Shown: positions 14,835 to 23,207, counted from the stretch's first letter. The stretch is DNA of 37,144 nucleotides from an uncultured Faecalibacterium sp. (GCA_934513205.1 CAKSWU010000021.1:1-37144); one strand, 5' to 3'. Notes: a model not told the origin generated them from the letters alone. Translations and numbers: made by a program.

Positions 14835-15152
14835 ACGATGTACAAAAAAATCTGACGAGACATTTGCGATGCAGAGAATTCTCCGACCCGGAGATGCCCC
14901 GCTGTGATCCCACACACAGCGAGTCCGTGCCGAAAGAAGAGCGCAGTGAGTGACTTTTATGAACAGCAAATCCCCAAGAAACCGCCGTAAAAGTCCCGTC
15001 AGACCACTCTGCCCAGCCTGTGGAGCCGTGCAGCACAAGCAAAGGGAAAAAGGCAGCCTACACGCACCGCCGCCCGATCACTGAACACCGAAAGGTCTTC
15101 TGAGTTTCCTCAGCCGCAAAAACACATCCCAGATGCAGGAGTCCCTTTCCTG
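14801..15152 (-). ncRNA. Candidate structured non-coding RNA of about 350 nt
   Basis: This 499-bp gap between pyrI and the histidine kinase gene holds no supported protein gene. On the minus strand an extended -10 (TGCTATACT) and a good terminator frame about 350 nt. Local hairpins include CAGGA/TCCTG, CTGAG-GAAA-CTCAG, GCTGTG/CACAGC and TCTCC/GGAGA. Reading frames in it lack ribosome sites and run into the terminators. It lacks the RNase P, SRP and tmRNA signatures, and I do not recognise 6S RNA in it. It may be a novel or divergent RNA. Confidence 0.35.
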
Positions 15153-15157
15153 AAAAT

Positions 15158-15166
15158 AGTATAGCA
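15158..15166 (-). promoter_or_regulatory. Extended -10 promoter of the candidate RNA
   Basis: TGCTATACT on the minus strand is a strong extended -10; no recognisable -35 lies upstream. It is placed right after the end of the histidine kinase gene. Confidence 0.45.
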
Positions 15167-15216
15167 CCGTTGCGGTATTGTTGCGCGGAACATGTCATAT
15201 TTTGCCGGTGAAGATG

Positions 15217-16518
15217 TCATAAGTTGATGGTTTCGCGTCTGGTGGGCAGCGAGCATGTGAACCGGAACCACTGTTCCCGGCAGCTGACCGTATACTCGGC
15301 TCCGTACCGGTTCAGGATGTCGGTCACGTTCACTAGTCCCATGCCGTGTCCCCGCTCCTTTTTGGTAGAGGCCGGAAGTCTTCCCTCCTCGATTGGAATG
15401 TCCGCTTTGACCCGGTTGCGCACCGAAAGCAGATATTCCTCCTCGGTCTTGCGCACCCGCACATACACCTCCGGCGGCTGCGCCTCGGCAGCGGCCCGGA
15501 TGGCATTGTCCAGCAGGTTGGACAGTACGATGACCATGTCGGTGCTGGCAAAGGGCAGATGCTTCAGATCACACAGGTCAAAGTAGATGCTTACACCCTG
15601 GCGGGCGGCTTCCTCGTATTTTTTGCTGAGGATGGCGTCCAGAAGCGGGTTGTGGGTGTTCATAATGGTGGTGCCTGCCGCCACCGTCTTGCTCACACCG
15701 GCAACATAGTCCCTGGCTCCGCGCAGGTCCCCCTGTTCCAGCAAAGCGCTCAGTGCGCTCATGTGGTTGGTGAACTCGTGGGTCAGGCGGCGTTGCTCGG
15801 TGTAGGAGTCCAGCAGCGCCTCGGCACGCTGCTGTTCCAGATCCGCGCGGAAATCCTGACTGCGGCGCTTCCACACCTGATCGTTGAACATTGCCACGAT
15901 GCACAGGTGCACCATGACCGCTATGGTAAGGCCCACGGTGATGACCAGCATGGTCAGGGTCGCCATTCCGCCGTTGTCGGTCAGCATCAGCAGAACATTC
16001 AGCACCACGATCACCCCGGGGAAAAAACTCATGGTCAGCGCCTGCAAGGGTTCCAGTGCACTGTGCCGCCGCCACCTGCCCACAAAAAAGGACACACCGG
16101 CACTGACCAGCAGATTTGCCAGCGACATCGCCAGCAGCACGCCCGGGATCATCATCGCCTGCCGCAGTTCACATTGCAGCTTCCAGGAAGCGATATACCG
16201 AAGGCTGTTCTCGATCAGCAGGCACATAGTGCCGTTTATCAGGCAGACGGTCAACTTCTGGCCCATCGTCCCGCCAAACAGCAGCGAGGTCAGGATCAGG
16301 AACGCCACGCTCAGGATGACCGTTTTCACGGTGAAAAAGCCAAGGTTGGCATAGACGGACAGAGCCATGGTCAGCAGGGTGATGCCAAACGAGCACAGCA
16401 TCGGGTGCTTCAGCTTTCCCCTGCCCAGATAGGCGTACTCCACCATGATGAAGCCGAGCCATTGGGTCACGCAGACCCAGTGCCCATACAGGTACCAGTG
16501 CCAGAATTCATCACTCAT
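15217..16518 (-). CDS. AgrC/ComD-like sensor histidine kinase
   Basis: 433 residues. The N-terminal half has about six membrane segments (to about residue 212). A coiled linker follows, then a SpoOB-type histidine box EQRRLTHEFTNHMSAL with the phospho-acceptor at His247, and a GHKL ATPase with the N box VLSNLLDNAIRAA and the G box GHGMGLVNV. This is the HPK10 architecture used to sense peptide pheromones. The ATG at 16518 overlaps the end of the regulator gene by 8 bp and has GGAG just before it. No agrB or agrD peptide gene was seen next to it, so the signal is unknown. Confidence 0.92.
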   Translation of the reverse strand: MSDEFWHWYLYGHWVCVTQWLGFIMVEYAYLGRGKLKHPMLCSFGITLLTMALSVYANLGFFTVKTVILSVAFLILTSLLFGGTMGQKLTVCLINGTMCLLIENSLRYIASWKLQCELRQAMMIPGVLLAMSLANLLVSAGVSFFVGRWRRHSALEPLQALTMSFFPGVIVVLNVLLMLTDNGGMATLTMLVITVGLTIAVMVHLCIVAMFNDQVWKRRSQDFRADLEQQRAEALLDSYTEQRRLTHEFTNHMSALSALLEQGDLRGARDYVAGVSKTVAAGTTIMNTHNPLLDAILSKKYEEAARQGVSIYFDLCDLKHLPFASTDMVIVLSNLLDNAIRAAAEAQPPEVYVRVRKTEEEYLLSVRNRVKADIPIEEGRLPASTKKERGHGMGLVNVTDILNRYGAEYTVSCREQWFRFTCSLPTRRETINL

Positions 16519-17233
16519 CTCCGAACTGCCCCTTCCATTCCAGCCACGCGTTGCGGATGGCAGCATAGCTCTGGCGGCTGACACTGAGCTGCACCCCGTT
16601 TTTCAGCTCCACCGTATAATTGCGGATGCTGCGCACATAGGCCATGTTCACCACATCGCTGCGTCCCACCTGCAAAAAGCCGTTGCGGAACAGGGTTTCC
16701 GGCAGGTCTGCGATCTTGCCGTAATAGGTGCAGATGGGCTGGTGAGCAACATCGCCGTAAATGTTGATCTGGCGCAGGTCGCTTTCCAGATAGTAGATCT
16801 GCTCCAGTGGGATCTGGCTCACCTCACGGTTGTGGCGCACCGTCAGGGTGCGTTTGTCATCCGTCTGCTCTGCCAGAAGGTCTTCCAGACACTTTGGCAG
16901 CATCCGGACAATGTCGCGCTTGAGCAGATAGCGGTAGGCGTTGACCGTGTAGCCCTCCGGCGCAAATTCCAGATAGGCCGAAACATACACCAGCCGGATG
17001 TCCGGAACGGTCTGCTTCAGCTGCCGTCCCAGTGCGATGCCGTTGGTGCCCGGCATATCCACATCCAGCAATGCCAGCTGATACTGTTCCAGCTCCGGCA
17101 CCTCCAGCACCTGCTGCGCACAGGTGCAGACCGTGGTCTGTACCGGAAGTCCCCGGGCTGTGAAATATGCGGTGACGTAGTCCGACATCCGGGAACCGAA
17201 AGTCCTATCGTCATCACAGATCAGAATGTGCAT
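16511..17233 (-). CDS. LytTR-family response regulator (AgrA-like)
   Basis: 240 residues: a receiver domain (ILICDDDR, phospho-acceptor Asp57 in ALLDVDMPGTNG) followed by a LytTR DNA-binding domain (YYLESDLRQINIYG, then GFLQVGRSDVVNMAYVRSI and LKNGVQLSVSRQSY). It should bind imperfect direct repeats upstream of target promoters. The ATG follows AAAGGAG. It precedes the histidine kinase gene with an 8-bp overlap, so the pair is an operon. Only a transporter terminator lies directly upstream, so the source of transcription is unclear. Confidence 0.94.
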   Translation of the reverse strand: MHILICDDDRTFGSRMSDYVTAYFTARGLPVQTTVCTCAQQVLEVPELEQYQLALLDVDMPGTNGIALGRQLKQTVPDIRLVYVSAYLEFAPEGYTVNAYRYLLKRDIVRMLPKCLEDLLAEQTDDKRTLTVRHNREVSQIPLEQIYYLESDLRQINIYGDVAHQPICTYYGKIADLPETLFRNGFLQVGRSDVVNMAYVRSIRNYTVELKNGVQLSVSRQSYAAIRNAWLEWKGQFGDE

Positions 17234-17251
17234 GAAAGCTCCTTTCCGCGG

Positions 17252-17279
17252 AAAAGGCCCCTCGTTCCGGAGGGGCCTT
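17252..17279 (-). terminator. Terminator of the NSS transporter gene
   Basis: On the minus strand AAGGCCCCT pairs with AGGGGCCTT, then TTTTCC. The downstream CCTTTTCC can also pair with the GGAAAGG that holds the ribosome site of the response regulator gene. Confidence 0.75.
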
Positions 17280-17289
17280 CTGGGTGTGT

Positions 17290-18663
17290 TTACGCAGCAA
17301 AAAATTTGTCGTACAGGCCAAATGCAAAGATGAACAGCACGATGACCGGCAGCACCCATGTCAGGTAGGGGCGCATCCAGTCCTGCATCTTCAGGCCATC
17401 GCCGGTGTTGACTTCCTTTTTATAGTTGTCCCAGCCCCAACCGTAGCGGGTGACGCAGAACAGCAGGTACACCAGACTGCCCAGCGGCAGGAACAGGTTG
17501 CTGACCAGAAAATCCTCCAGGTCCAGCACCGCACCGCCGAACACCGCAAAGCCGTCCCATGCCCAGAGGTTATAGCCCAGCACGCAGGGCATGGACAGCA
17601 GCGTAATGAGCACAAAGTTGACAAGACTGGACTTTTTGCGGCTGCAGCCGGTAAGCTCCATGCCGCAGCAGATGATGTTCTCGAACACCGCCAGTACAGT
17701 GGACAGGGCCGCAAATGCCATGAACAGGAAGAACAGCGTGCCCCACAGACGCCCCAATGCCATGTTGGCAAAGATGTTGGGCAGGGTGATGAAGATCAGG
17801 CTGGGGCCGCTGGTCTGGTCCACCCCGTAGGTGAAGCAGGCCGGGAAAATGATCAGGCCGGCAGTGATGGCAACAAAGGTATCCAGCACTACGATGCGCA
17901 CCGACTCGCCCAGAAGGGAGTGCTCCTTACCGATGTAGCTGCCAAAAATGGACATGGCGCCGATGCCAAGGCTCAGGGTGAAAAACGCCTGGTTCATGGC
18001 AGAGACAAGGGTATTGACCACGCCCACCTGCTGCATGCGCCGGAAGTCCGGCACGAGGAAAAAGCGCAGACCCTCTTTTGCGCCGTCCATGAACAGGCTG
18101 TTGACCGCCAGCACCACCATGATGGCAAGCAGCGCGCCCATCATGACCTTTGTCACCCGCTCCAGACCGTTTTGCAGGCCCCGGGCACACACAAGGATGC
18201 CCAGTGCCACAACGAACACCATCCAGAATGCCATGATGCCGGGACTTGCCAGCATCTCGGTAAACTTTTCAGCCACCTGCGCGGCATCCAACCCGGACAG
18301 CTTGCCTGCGGCAGTCATGTAAAAATAGTGCAGCATCCAGCCTGCCACAGTGGTGTAGAACATCATCAGCAGGTAGCAGCCCACAAGGGTCAGGTAGCCG
18401 TGGATGTGCCACTTCTGCCCCGGCTTTTCCAGTGCCTGATAGGCCCGCACTGGGCTCTTGCGGGACCCGCGCCCCACCGCAAATTCCATGGTCATAATGG
18501 GCAGGCCCAGAAGAACCAGAAAAAGCAGGTAAAACAGTACGAACGCACCGCCGCCCCCCTGACCGGCGATATAAGGGAACTTCCACACGTTGCCAATGCC
18601 GATGGCACAGCCCGCGGAAAGCAGGATGAAGCCCAGACGGGACTTCAAGGTTTCTCTTTCCAT
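17290..18663 (-). CDS. Sodium-dependent transporter, NSS/SNF family
   Basis: 457 residues with about 12 membrane segments. The first segment carries LSAGCAIGIGNVWKFPYIAG, the sodium- and substrate-binding signature of neurotransmitter:sodium symporters. The family takes up amino acids or related amines with Na+ (LeuT, MhsT and Tyt1 are relatives). The substrate cannot be told from the sequence. AAAAGGAG lies about 12 nt before the ATG. The gene has its own extended -10 promoter and terminator and appears monocistronic. Confidence 0.93.
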   Translation of the reverse strand: MERETLKSRLGFILLSAGCAIGIGNVWKFPYIAGQGGGGAFVLFYLLFLVLLGLPIMTMEFAVGRGSRKSPVRAYQALEKPGQKWHIHGYLTLVGCYLLMMFYTTVAGWMLHYFYMTAAGKLSGLDAAQVAEKFTEMLASPGIMAFWMVFVVALGILVCARGLQNGLERVTKVMMGALLAIMVVLAVNSLFMDGAKEGLRFFLVPDFRRMQQVGVVNTLVSAMNQAFFTLSLGIGAMSIFGSYIGKEHSLLGESVRIVVLDTFVAITAGLIIFPACFTYGVDQTSGPSLIFITLPNIFANMALGRLWGTLFFLFMAFAALSTVLAVFENIICCGMELTGCSRKKSSLVNFVLITLLSMPCVLGYNLWAWDGFAVFGGAVLDLEDFLVSNLFLPLGSLVYLLFCVTRYGWGWDNYKKEVNTGDGLKMQDWMRPYLTWVLPVIVLFIFAFGLYDKFFAA

Positions 18664-18698
18664 GATAGCGATAAACTCCTTTTCCAGTTTGCTTTTGT

Positions 18699-18707
18699 AT
18701 TATATCA
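18699..18707 (-). promoter_or_regulatory. Extended -10 promoter of the NSS transporter
   Basis: On the minus strand TGATATAAT (extended -10) lies about 36 bp before the ATG; only a weak -35 is seen. Confidence 0.6.
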
Positions 18708-18977
18708 TAAATTCAGGGGTTGAACAGGTCCGCTTCAGGAAGATGAACTTCTGGCGTCAAAAGCGGCATCTGTTCCTGTGAAAGAAACCGTTTCGTTATC
18801 GGGTCCGGACAGTTTCGGTTTTTACTGTTCCTTCGTTCATTTTTGAGCCAAAATTCGAAGAATACAATTTCGTTCATGTTTTCGTCAAAAAGCTGACACT
18901 TCTTCACCCTTGGGAATGCGCTGCCTTCTGTGAAAATATCCGGCATGCAAGCGGCGGACGCCCTGACCGTTTCACAT

Positions 18978-19017
18978 AAAAAAGAAGCCGCTGCACAGGG
19001 TCCTGCGCAGCAGCTTC
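18978..19017 (-). terminator. Terminator of rluB
   Basis: On the minus strand GAAGCTGCTGCGCAGG pairs with CTGTGCAGCGGCTTC (imperfect) and is followed by six T residues. Confidence 0.88.
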
Positions 19018-19028
19018 CATGGGATGTC

Positions 19029-19856
19029 TTACTTCTGTTTGCGGGGTGCGTTTTTGCCCACCGGGCCGCGGGGGCGGCGCTCGGCGGCCCTGGACTGCTG
19101 GGCAGAGCTGCGGGTCTGGGCACGGCCCTTGGCAGCAGCGGCGCGCAGGCCGTTGATCTCGGCCTTGGTCAGCTCGCGGTAGGTGCCAGGCTTGAGCATG
19201 CCCAGCTTGACCACGCCCTCGGCGTTGCGCTTCAGGCGTACCACCTCAAGGCCCACGGTCTCGCACATGCGGCGGATCTCGCGGTTTTTGCCCTCTTTCA
19301 GGGTCATTTCCATCACGGTGCGGCCGGGCTCATCGGTGACCACGTTGATGGCACAGGGCATGGTCTTGGTACCGTCATCCAGCACCACGCCGCTGCTCAG
19401 CTTCAGGATGGTGGCCTCGTCGGCGCGTGGCTGCACGGTGACGCGGTACAGCTTGGAGATGCCGCCGGACGGATGGGTGACCGCCTGCGCAAAGGCACCG
19501 TCGTTGGTCATCAGCAGCAGGCCCTCGCTGTCCTTGTCCAGACGGCCCACCGGGTACAGGCGGGCGGGGATATCGCTGACCAGGTCCATCACGGTCTTGC
19601 GGCCCAGTTCATCGCTGGCGGTGGTCACATAACCACGGGGCTTGTACAGCGCCAGATAGTACAGCTGCTGGTTCTTCTGGATGTAGATGCGCTCGTCATC
19701 CACATGCAGCACATCCCGGTTGGGGTCCATCTTGTCGCCCACCTTCACGGGGTGACCGTTGACCTTGACCCGGCCCTCGGCAATGATCTGCTCGGCGGCG
19801 CGGCGGGAGCACAGCCCCTGCTCTGCCATGATCTTCTGAATACGTTCTTCTGCCAT
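19029..19856 (-). CDS. rluB: 23S rRNA pseudouridine synthase (RluB family)
   Basis: 275 residues. An N-terminal S4 RNA-binding domain (ERIQKIMAEQGLCSRRAAEQ, then GRVKVNGHPV) is followed by the RsuA/RluB-type catalytic domain with the GRLDKDSEGLLLMTNDG motif and its catalytic Asp. A basic tail rich in Arg, Lys and Gln ends the protein. The family converts a uridine in the peptidyl-transferase region of 23S rRNA to pseudouridine. The ATG follows AAGGAGTTTT. It lies 125 bp after ytfJ, with a weak hairpin between. RluB versus another RsuA-family member is not fully settled. Confidence 0.9.
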   Translation of the reverse strand: MAEERIQKIMAEQGLCSRRAAEQIIAEGRVKVNGHPVKVGDKMDPNRDVLHVDDERIYIQKNQQLYYLALYKPRGYVTTASDELGRKTVMDLVSDIPARLYPVGRLDKDSEGLLLMTNDGAFAQAVTHPSGGISKLYRVTVQPRADEATILKLSSGVVLDDGTKTMPCAINVVTDEPGRTVMEMTLKEGKNREIRRMCETVGLEVVRLKRNAEGVVKLGMLKPGTYRELTKAEINGLRAAAAKGRAQTRSSAQQSRAAERRPRGPVGKNAPRKQK

Positions 19857-19981
19857 AATCAAAACTCCTTGTGCGCCTCCCGGCGCTCAAAACGCGCACC
19901 GCTGCCCTGCTGCGGACTGCGATGCGCGGCTATCTAAACCGCAGGGCGAAAGCCTGCGGCTGCGGCTTGGTTGTTATAAGG

Positions 19982-20386
19982 TCACTCTGCCTTGGGCTCC
20001 TCTGCGGCTGCCTTGCCGTCCTTTTTGACCAGTGCAGTGAGCTTGTCCACCAGCTCGGGCAGCATGGTCAAAGCACGGTCGATGGTGTTGGAGCTGTCGG
20101 ACAGCTGGATGGTGCGCACACAGCCGTCCTTGATGACCAGAAACGCCACCGGCTGAATGTTGACGCCCGCGCCGGAGCCGCCGCCGAACAGGTCCTTGTT
20201 GGCGGAATTCTTGCCGTCAAAGTCGGTGCCGCCGGAAGCAAAACCAAAGGAGACCTTGGACACCGGCAGGATGGTGATGCCGTCCTCGGTGATGATGGGC
20301 TTGCCAATGATGGTGTTGGAATCGACCATCTGATGGATCTTCTCCATGGTAACGTTCATCAGGTTCTGAATGGGATGCTCAGCCAT
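19982..20386 (-). CDS. ytfJ: GerW/YtfJ family sporulation protein
   Basis: 134 residues. MAEHPIQNLMNVTMEKIHQM, ILPVSKVSFGFASGG, GGGSGAGVNIQPVAFLVI and a hydrophilic C-terminus are typical of YtfJ (GerW), a spore protein of Bacillus needed for normal germination. It directly follows a DUF2953 (ytfI) gene, the conserved ytfIJ pair. A separate promoter and an inverted repeat lie just upstream. The protein also occurs in some bacteria that do not form visible spores. Confidence 0.93.
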   Translation of the reverse strand: MAEHPIQNLMNVTMEKIHQMVDSNTIIGKPIITEDGITILPVSKVSFGFASGGTDFDGKNSANKDLFGGGSGAGVNIQPVAFLVIKDGCVRTIQLSDSSNTIDRALTMLPELVDKLTALVKKDGKAAAEEPKAE

Positions 20387-20455
20387 AAAACAGCTCTCCT
20401 TTATTCTTCAATTCGGGCCTGTGCCCGTAGGAAATCCTGAAAGCGGAAAACAAAC

Positions 20456-20498
20456 TGATACAGCATTATTGTATCACAGGTCACAGGAAAATGTCCAA
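20456..20498 (-). promoter_or_regulatory. Promoter and inverted repeat upstream of ytfJ
   Basis: On the minus strand an extended -10 TGATACAAT (TACAAT at 20468-20473) with a possible TTGGAC -35 at 20493-20498. An exact inverted repeat TGATACA-N7-TGTATCA (20456-20476) overlaps the -10 and start region, as an operator would. Confidence 0.45.
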
Positions 20499-21206
20499 TA
20501 CTTTTTTGCGCCAGAACTCATACAGCACCCGCAGCGCGGCAATGACGATGAACAGTGCCTGTGCGCTGACCCGGAAGGACACCCGGTCCTCCACCGTCTG
20601 CTGCTCACTGCCAAAGTCCGGCAGGATGCGCAGCTCGTCAAATTGCAGCCACAGAAAGCGGTCCAGCACGCCAAGCACCGGGTACAGCCACGCCTGCAGC
20701 TTGCCGTAACTGCGGGCGGCAGCGGCAGGGTCCTGTCCCCGGACACCAAGGCACACCCGGATCTTTGTGACGCGAAGTGCCCCGAACACGGCCTTCATCA
20801 GCCGTCCGGCACCCTTCAGGATGGTGCACAAGATCTCCAGCGTGATCTTTGCCTTTTTGCGGGGCGGCTTTTCGGCCTTTGGCTTTGCGGGCTGTGCGGC
20901 CCTTTTTTCAGCCTTTTTTCGCTTGCGCTGTGCCCGCCATGCGGCAAACCGCGCCCGCAGCCCTTTGGGGGGCGTCTGGTCCTCCGGCGCAGGGAGCGGC
21001 TCCGGCTTCGGATACTGGAACACCGGAAAGGTGATGCCCAGTGCACCGGCTTTTACGGTGAGAGTGTCGTTTTCCCAGCAGATATCTGCGCAGAAGGGGC
21101 AAAGCAGCAAAAGCACCAGCAGGACCAGCACTGCCAGCAGCAGGATGCCGATGCATTTCAATGCAAACAGCAGCACCGCGCCTAATGCGGCAAAGAATGC
21201 TCCCAT
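20481..21206 (-). CDS. ytfI: DUF2953 membrane protein (YtfI-like)
   Basis: 241 residues. An N-terminal hydrophobic helix (about residues 5-35) is followed by a WENDTLTVKAGALGI strand typical of DUF2953, a basic linker rich in Lys, Pro and Ala (about 75-120), and a C-terminal soluble domain ending in a hydrophobic stretch. The function is unknown. In Bacillus the ytfI-ytfJ pair is sporulation-linked. It starts 4 bp after scpB and is followed by ytfJ, so it probably shares the scpAB transcript. Confidence 0.83.
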   Translation of the reverse strand: MGAFFAALGAVLLFALKCIGILLLAVLVLLVLLLLCPFCADICWENDTLTVKAGALGITFPVFQYPKPEPLPAPEDQTPPKGLRARFAAWRAQRKRKKAEKRAAQPAKPKAEKPPRKKAKITLEILCTILKGAGRLMKAVFGALRVTKIRVCLGVRGQDPAAAARSYGKLQAWLYPVLGVLDRFLWLQFDELRILPDFGSEQQTVEDRVSFRVSAQALFIVIAALRVLYEFWRKKVLDIFL

Positions 21207-21209
21207 TGA

Positions 21210-21755
21210 TCAGCCCTCCCTTTCGGTCGGTTCATCTGCCGGTGCGTCACTGTGCACCGGCGGCAGGTCTGCCAGACTGGACAGGCCGAATACGCGCAAA
21301 AACGTATCGGTGGTGCGGAAGCTGACCGGACGGCCCGGCAGATCCAGACGCCCGGCTTCCTCGATCAGCCCCTTTTCCAGCAGGCTGGTCACGCTGGACG
21401 AGGAGTCCACGCCGCGCACCTGCTCGATGAAGGCGCGCGAGACCGGCTGGTTGTAGGCGATGACTGTCAGTGTCTCCATGGCAGCCGGCCCCAGCGGCAC
21501 GGCGCGGCGGCTGTCCAGCACGCGGCGCACGCAGTCCGCCCATTCGGTCTTGGTGGCAAGCTGCCAGCGGGTGTTCAGGTGCAGCAGACAAAGGCCGCTG
21601 TCCTCTCGGCTATACTGCTCCCGCAGCGCTTCCAGCGCCTGTTCCACGCTGAACTGCGGCAGCTGCACGGCCTGTGCCAGTTTGTCTGCCCCAATGGGTT
21701 CCCCGCAGGCAAACAGCATGGCTTCTACTGCGGCTCGGGTCTGTTTCTGGTTCAT
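21210..21755 (-). CDS. scpB: Chromosome segregation/condensation protein ScpB
   Basis: 181 residues, normal for ScpB, with two winged-helix domains: the first includes AAVEAMLFACGEPIGADKLAQ and the second ETLTVIAYNQPVSRAFIEQVRGVDS, a strong family signature. ScpB dimers bind ScpA and complete the SMC-ScpAB condensin that loads at parS sites and organises the nucleoid. The start overlaps the scpA stop (ATGA). Confidence 0.96.
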   Translation of the reverse strand: MNQKQTRAAVEAMLFACGEPIGADKLAQAVQLPQFSVEQALEALREQYSREDSGLCLLHLNTRWQLATKTEWADCVRRVLDSRRAVPLGPAAMETLTVIAYNQPVSRAFIEQVRGVDSSSSVTSLLEKGLIEEAGRLDLPGRPVSFRTTDTFLRVFGLSSLADLPPVHSDAPADEPTEREG

Positions 21756-22474
21756 GGTTTCTCCTTATCCCGCTGGATGCGTCCCCGCTGCATGGTGATA
21801 CCGCCCGTTTCGTCCAGCGTTACACGTCCGCCGCGCACCAGTTCCAGCAGGGCCAGAAAGGTGGCCACATTGGTGCTGCGGGTCTGTCGGCGGCTGAACA
21901 GCTGGTCCAGCTTTTTTGCCGTGCCGCCGATGAGCTGCCGCAGAATGTACACCACCCGGCTGGTCACGGACACCACCGGCGCGGTCACAAGTGGTTCGAA
22001 CTGCTGCTGGCTCGGCTCCCTGCGCAGCTTTGTGCGCCCGGCCAGCGCCGCCCAGCAGTCTGCCAGCACCTGCGGTGCATGGTGAAGGTCGTAGGTGGTG
22101 TCAAACTCCATCTCCATGGGCTGACGCACGAACACCGGGGCTTCTTCGGCTTTTTGGCGCAGCAGCGCAGCCATCCGGCGGCACTGGTCGTATTCGATGA
22201 GCTGCCCTGTGAACTCCTGCTTCAGCCGCTCGCCTTCCTCACTACGGGGCAGCAGCAGATAGCTTTTCATCTCCACCAGACGCGCTGCCATCTCAATGAA
22301 GGCGCTGGCGGTCTCCGGGTCCGGGTCTGCCTGCTCCACCGTCCGGGTATACTGGTCGATGAGCTGCAAAATGGGGATGTTGTGCAGGTCCATTTTATGT
22401 TTGGTCACAAGGGCCAGCAATAATTCCAGCGGACCGTCAAAATCCTCCAGATGGAAGGTCATTTCTTCTGCCAC
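21752..22474 (-). CDS. scpA: Segregation and condensation protein A
   Basis: 240 residues, the kleisin of the bacterial condensin. The N-terminus MTFHLEDFDGPLELLLALVTKHKMDLHNIPIL-type segment is a clear ScpA signature (the first 20 residues already match), with a C-terminal winged helix containing VATFLALLELVRGGRVTL that binds the SMC head. It joins SMC heads and binds ScpB. The gene starts 3 bp after the M50 protease gene and overlaps scpB. Confidence 0.96.
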   Translation of the reverse strand: MAEEMTFHLEDFDGPLELLLALVTKHKMDLHNIPILQLIDQYTRTVEQADPDPETASAFIEMAARLVEMKSYLLLPRSEEGERLKQEFTGQLIEYDQCRRMAALLRQKAEEAPVFVRQPMEMEFDTTYDLHHAPQVLADCWAALAGRTKLRREPSQQQFEPLVTAPVVSVTSRVVYILRQLIGGTAKKLDQLFSRRQTRSTNVATFLALLELVRGGRVTLDETGGITMQRGRIQRDKEKP

Positions 22475-22477
22475 AGC

Positions 22478-23152
22478 TCACACCACCGTCCCGATGCCTG
22501 CATAATACACGGCATACGCCAGCTTGTCGATATAGCCCGTCCCGGCGCTGAGCAGGCTCCAGACCATGTTGTTCAGATAGTATAATGGGGTGTCCAGTGC
22601 GCCGAACCACACCGCCGCCAGCAGCGCTACCATGATATAGCGTTCGTAGCGCATCAGACCAAAGTAGATGCGCCGCGGCAGCACCACCAGCAAAATGCGG
22701 CTGCCGTCCAGCGGCGGCACCGGGATGAAATTGAACACTGCAAGGCTCACGTTCATCAGCACCATATACTGCAGAAACATGGCAAGATACAGGAACGCAT
22801 CGGTCACCGGTGCCCAGTAGTACAGCACCTTCCACAGCACCATGGCAAGATAGGCCAGCAGCATGTTTGCCGCCGGGCCCGCCAGCGCGGTGAGGGCCAT
22901 GCCCCACTTCGGGTTTTTGAAGTTGCGAGGGTCTGTGCTGACCGGCTTTGCCCAGCCCACCCCTGCAAACACCATGCAAAGCGTTCCCATCAGGTCAAAA
23001 TGGGCCAACGGGTTCAGCGAGAGCCGCCCCTGACGCTTGGCCGTGTCATCGCCCAGAAGCCACGCTACCAAAGCATGCCCGGCTTCGTGGAACGGGATGG
23101 CGACCAGTGCCACCAGTGCACGGATGAGATAGTAGATGCCCCGAGATGTCAT
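22478..23152 (-). CDS. Site-2 protease family (M50) membrane metalloprotease
   Basis: 224 residues with several membrane helices. The zinc motif HEAGH is at residues 22-26 and the third ligand is Asp149 in PVPPLDGSR, both inside membrane helices as in the YwhC-like S2P group. These proteases cut membrane-embedded substrates. The compact size with no PDZ domain is normal for this subgroup. It is the first gene of the scpAB operon, an arrangement seen in other Clostridia. The ATG lies 9 nt after AGGCAGGAAG-type purines. The substrate is unknown. Confidence 0.93.
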   Translation of the reverse strand: MTSRGIYYLIRALVALVAIPFHEAGHALVAWLLGDDTAKRQGRLSLNPLAHFDLMGTLCMVFAGVGWAKPVSTDPRNFKNPKWGMALTALAGPAANMLLAYLAMVLWKVLYYWAPVTDAFLYLAMFLQYMVLMNVSLAVFNFIPVPPLDGSRILLVVLPRRIYFGLMRYERYIMVALLAAVWFGALDTPLYYLNNMVWSLLSAGTGYIDKLAYAVYYAGIGTVV

Positions 23153-23207
23153 AGTTCTTCCTGCCTTTTTTCGTTTTCCCCCGCCCGCGGCAGGACTGTA
23201 CTCCTAT

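Larger units (their letters stand above)
18664..19028. other. 365-bp intergenic region, AT-richer
   Basis: It holds the NSS promoter on the left and the rluB terminator on the right. The middle is AT-richer than its surroundings, with a repeated TTCGTTCAT. A minus-strand frame of 54-77 codons (18713 to about 18945) looks somewhat protein-like but has no ribosome binding site, so it is not called as a gene. Confidence 0.5.

Noticed and set aside
14721..15042. Minus-strand frames of about 105 codons downstream of pyrI
   Set aside because: They extend across both terminators, have no ribosome sites, and differ in frame without domain evidence.
14959..15084. A 41-codon plus-strand frame with a CPAC motif and a basic start
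   Set aside because: No ribosome binding site and no family match; it lies inside the candidate minus-strand RNA, so chance is more likely.
18713..18945. A minus-strand frame of 54-77 codons (ATG codons at about 18877 and 18945)
   Set aside because: Somewhat protein-like, but it lacks a ribosome site at either ATG and has no recognised family; kept only as a note.
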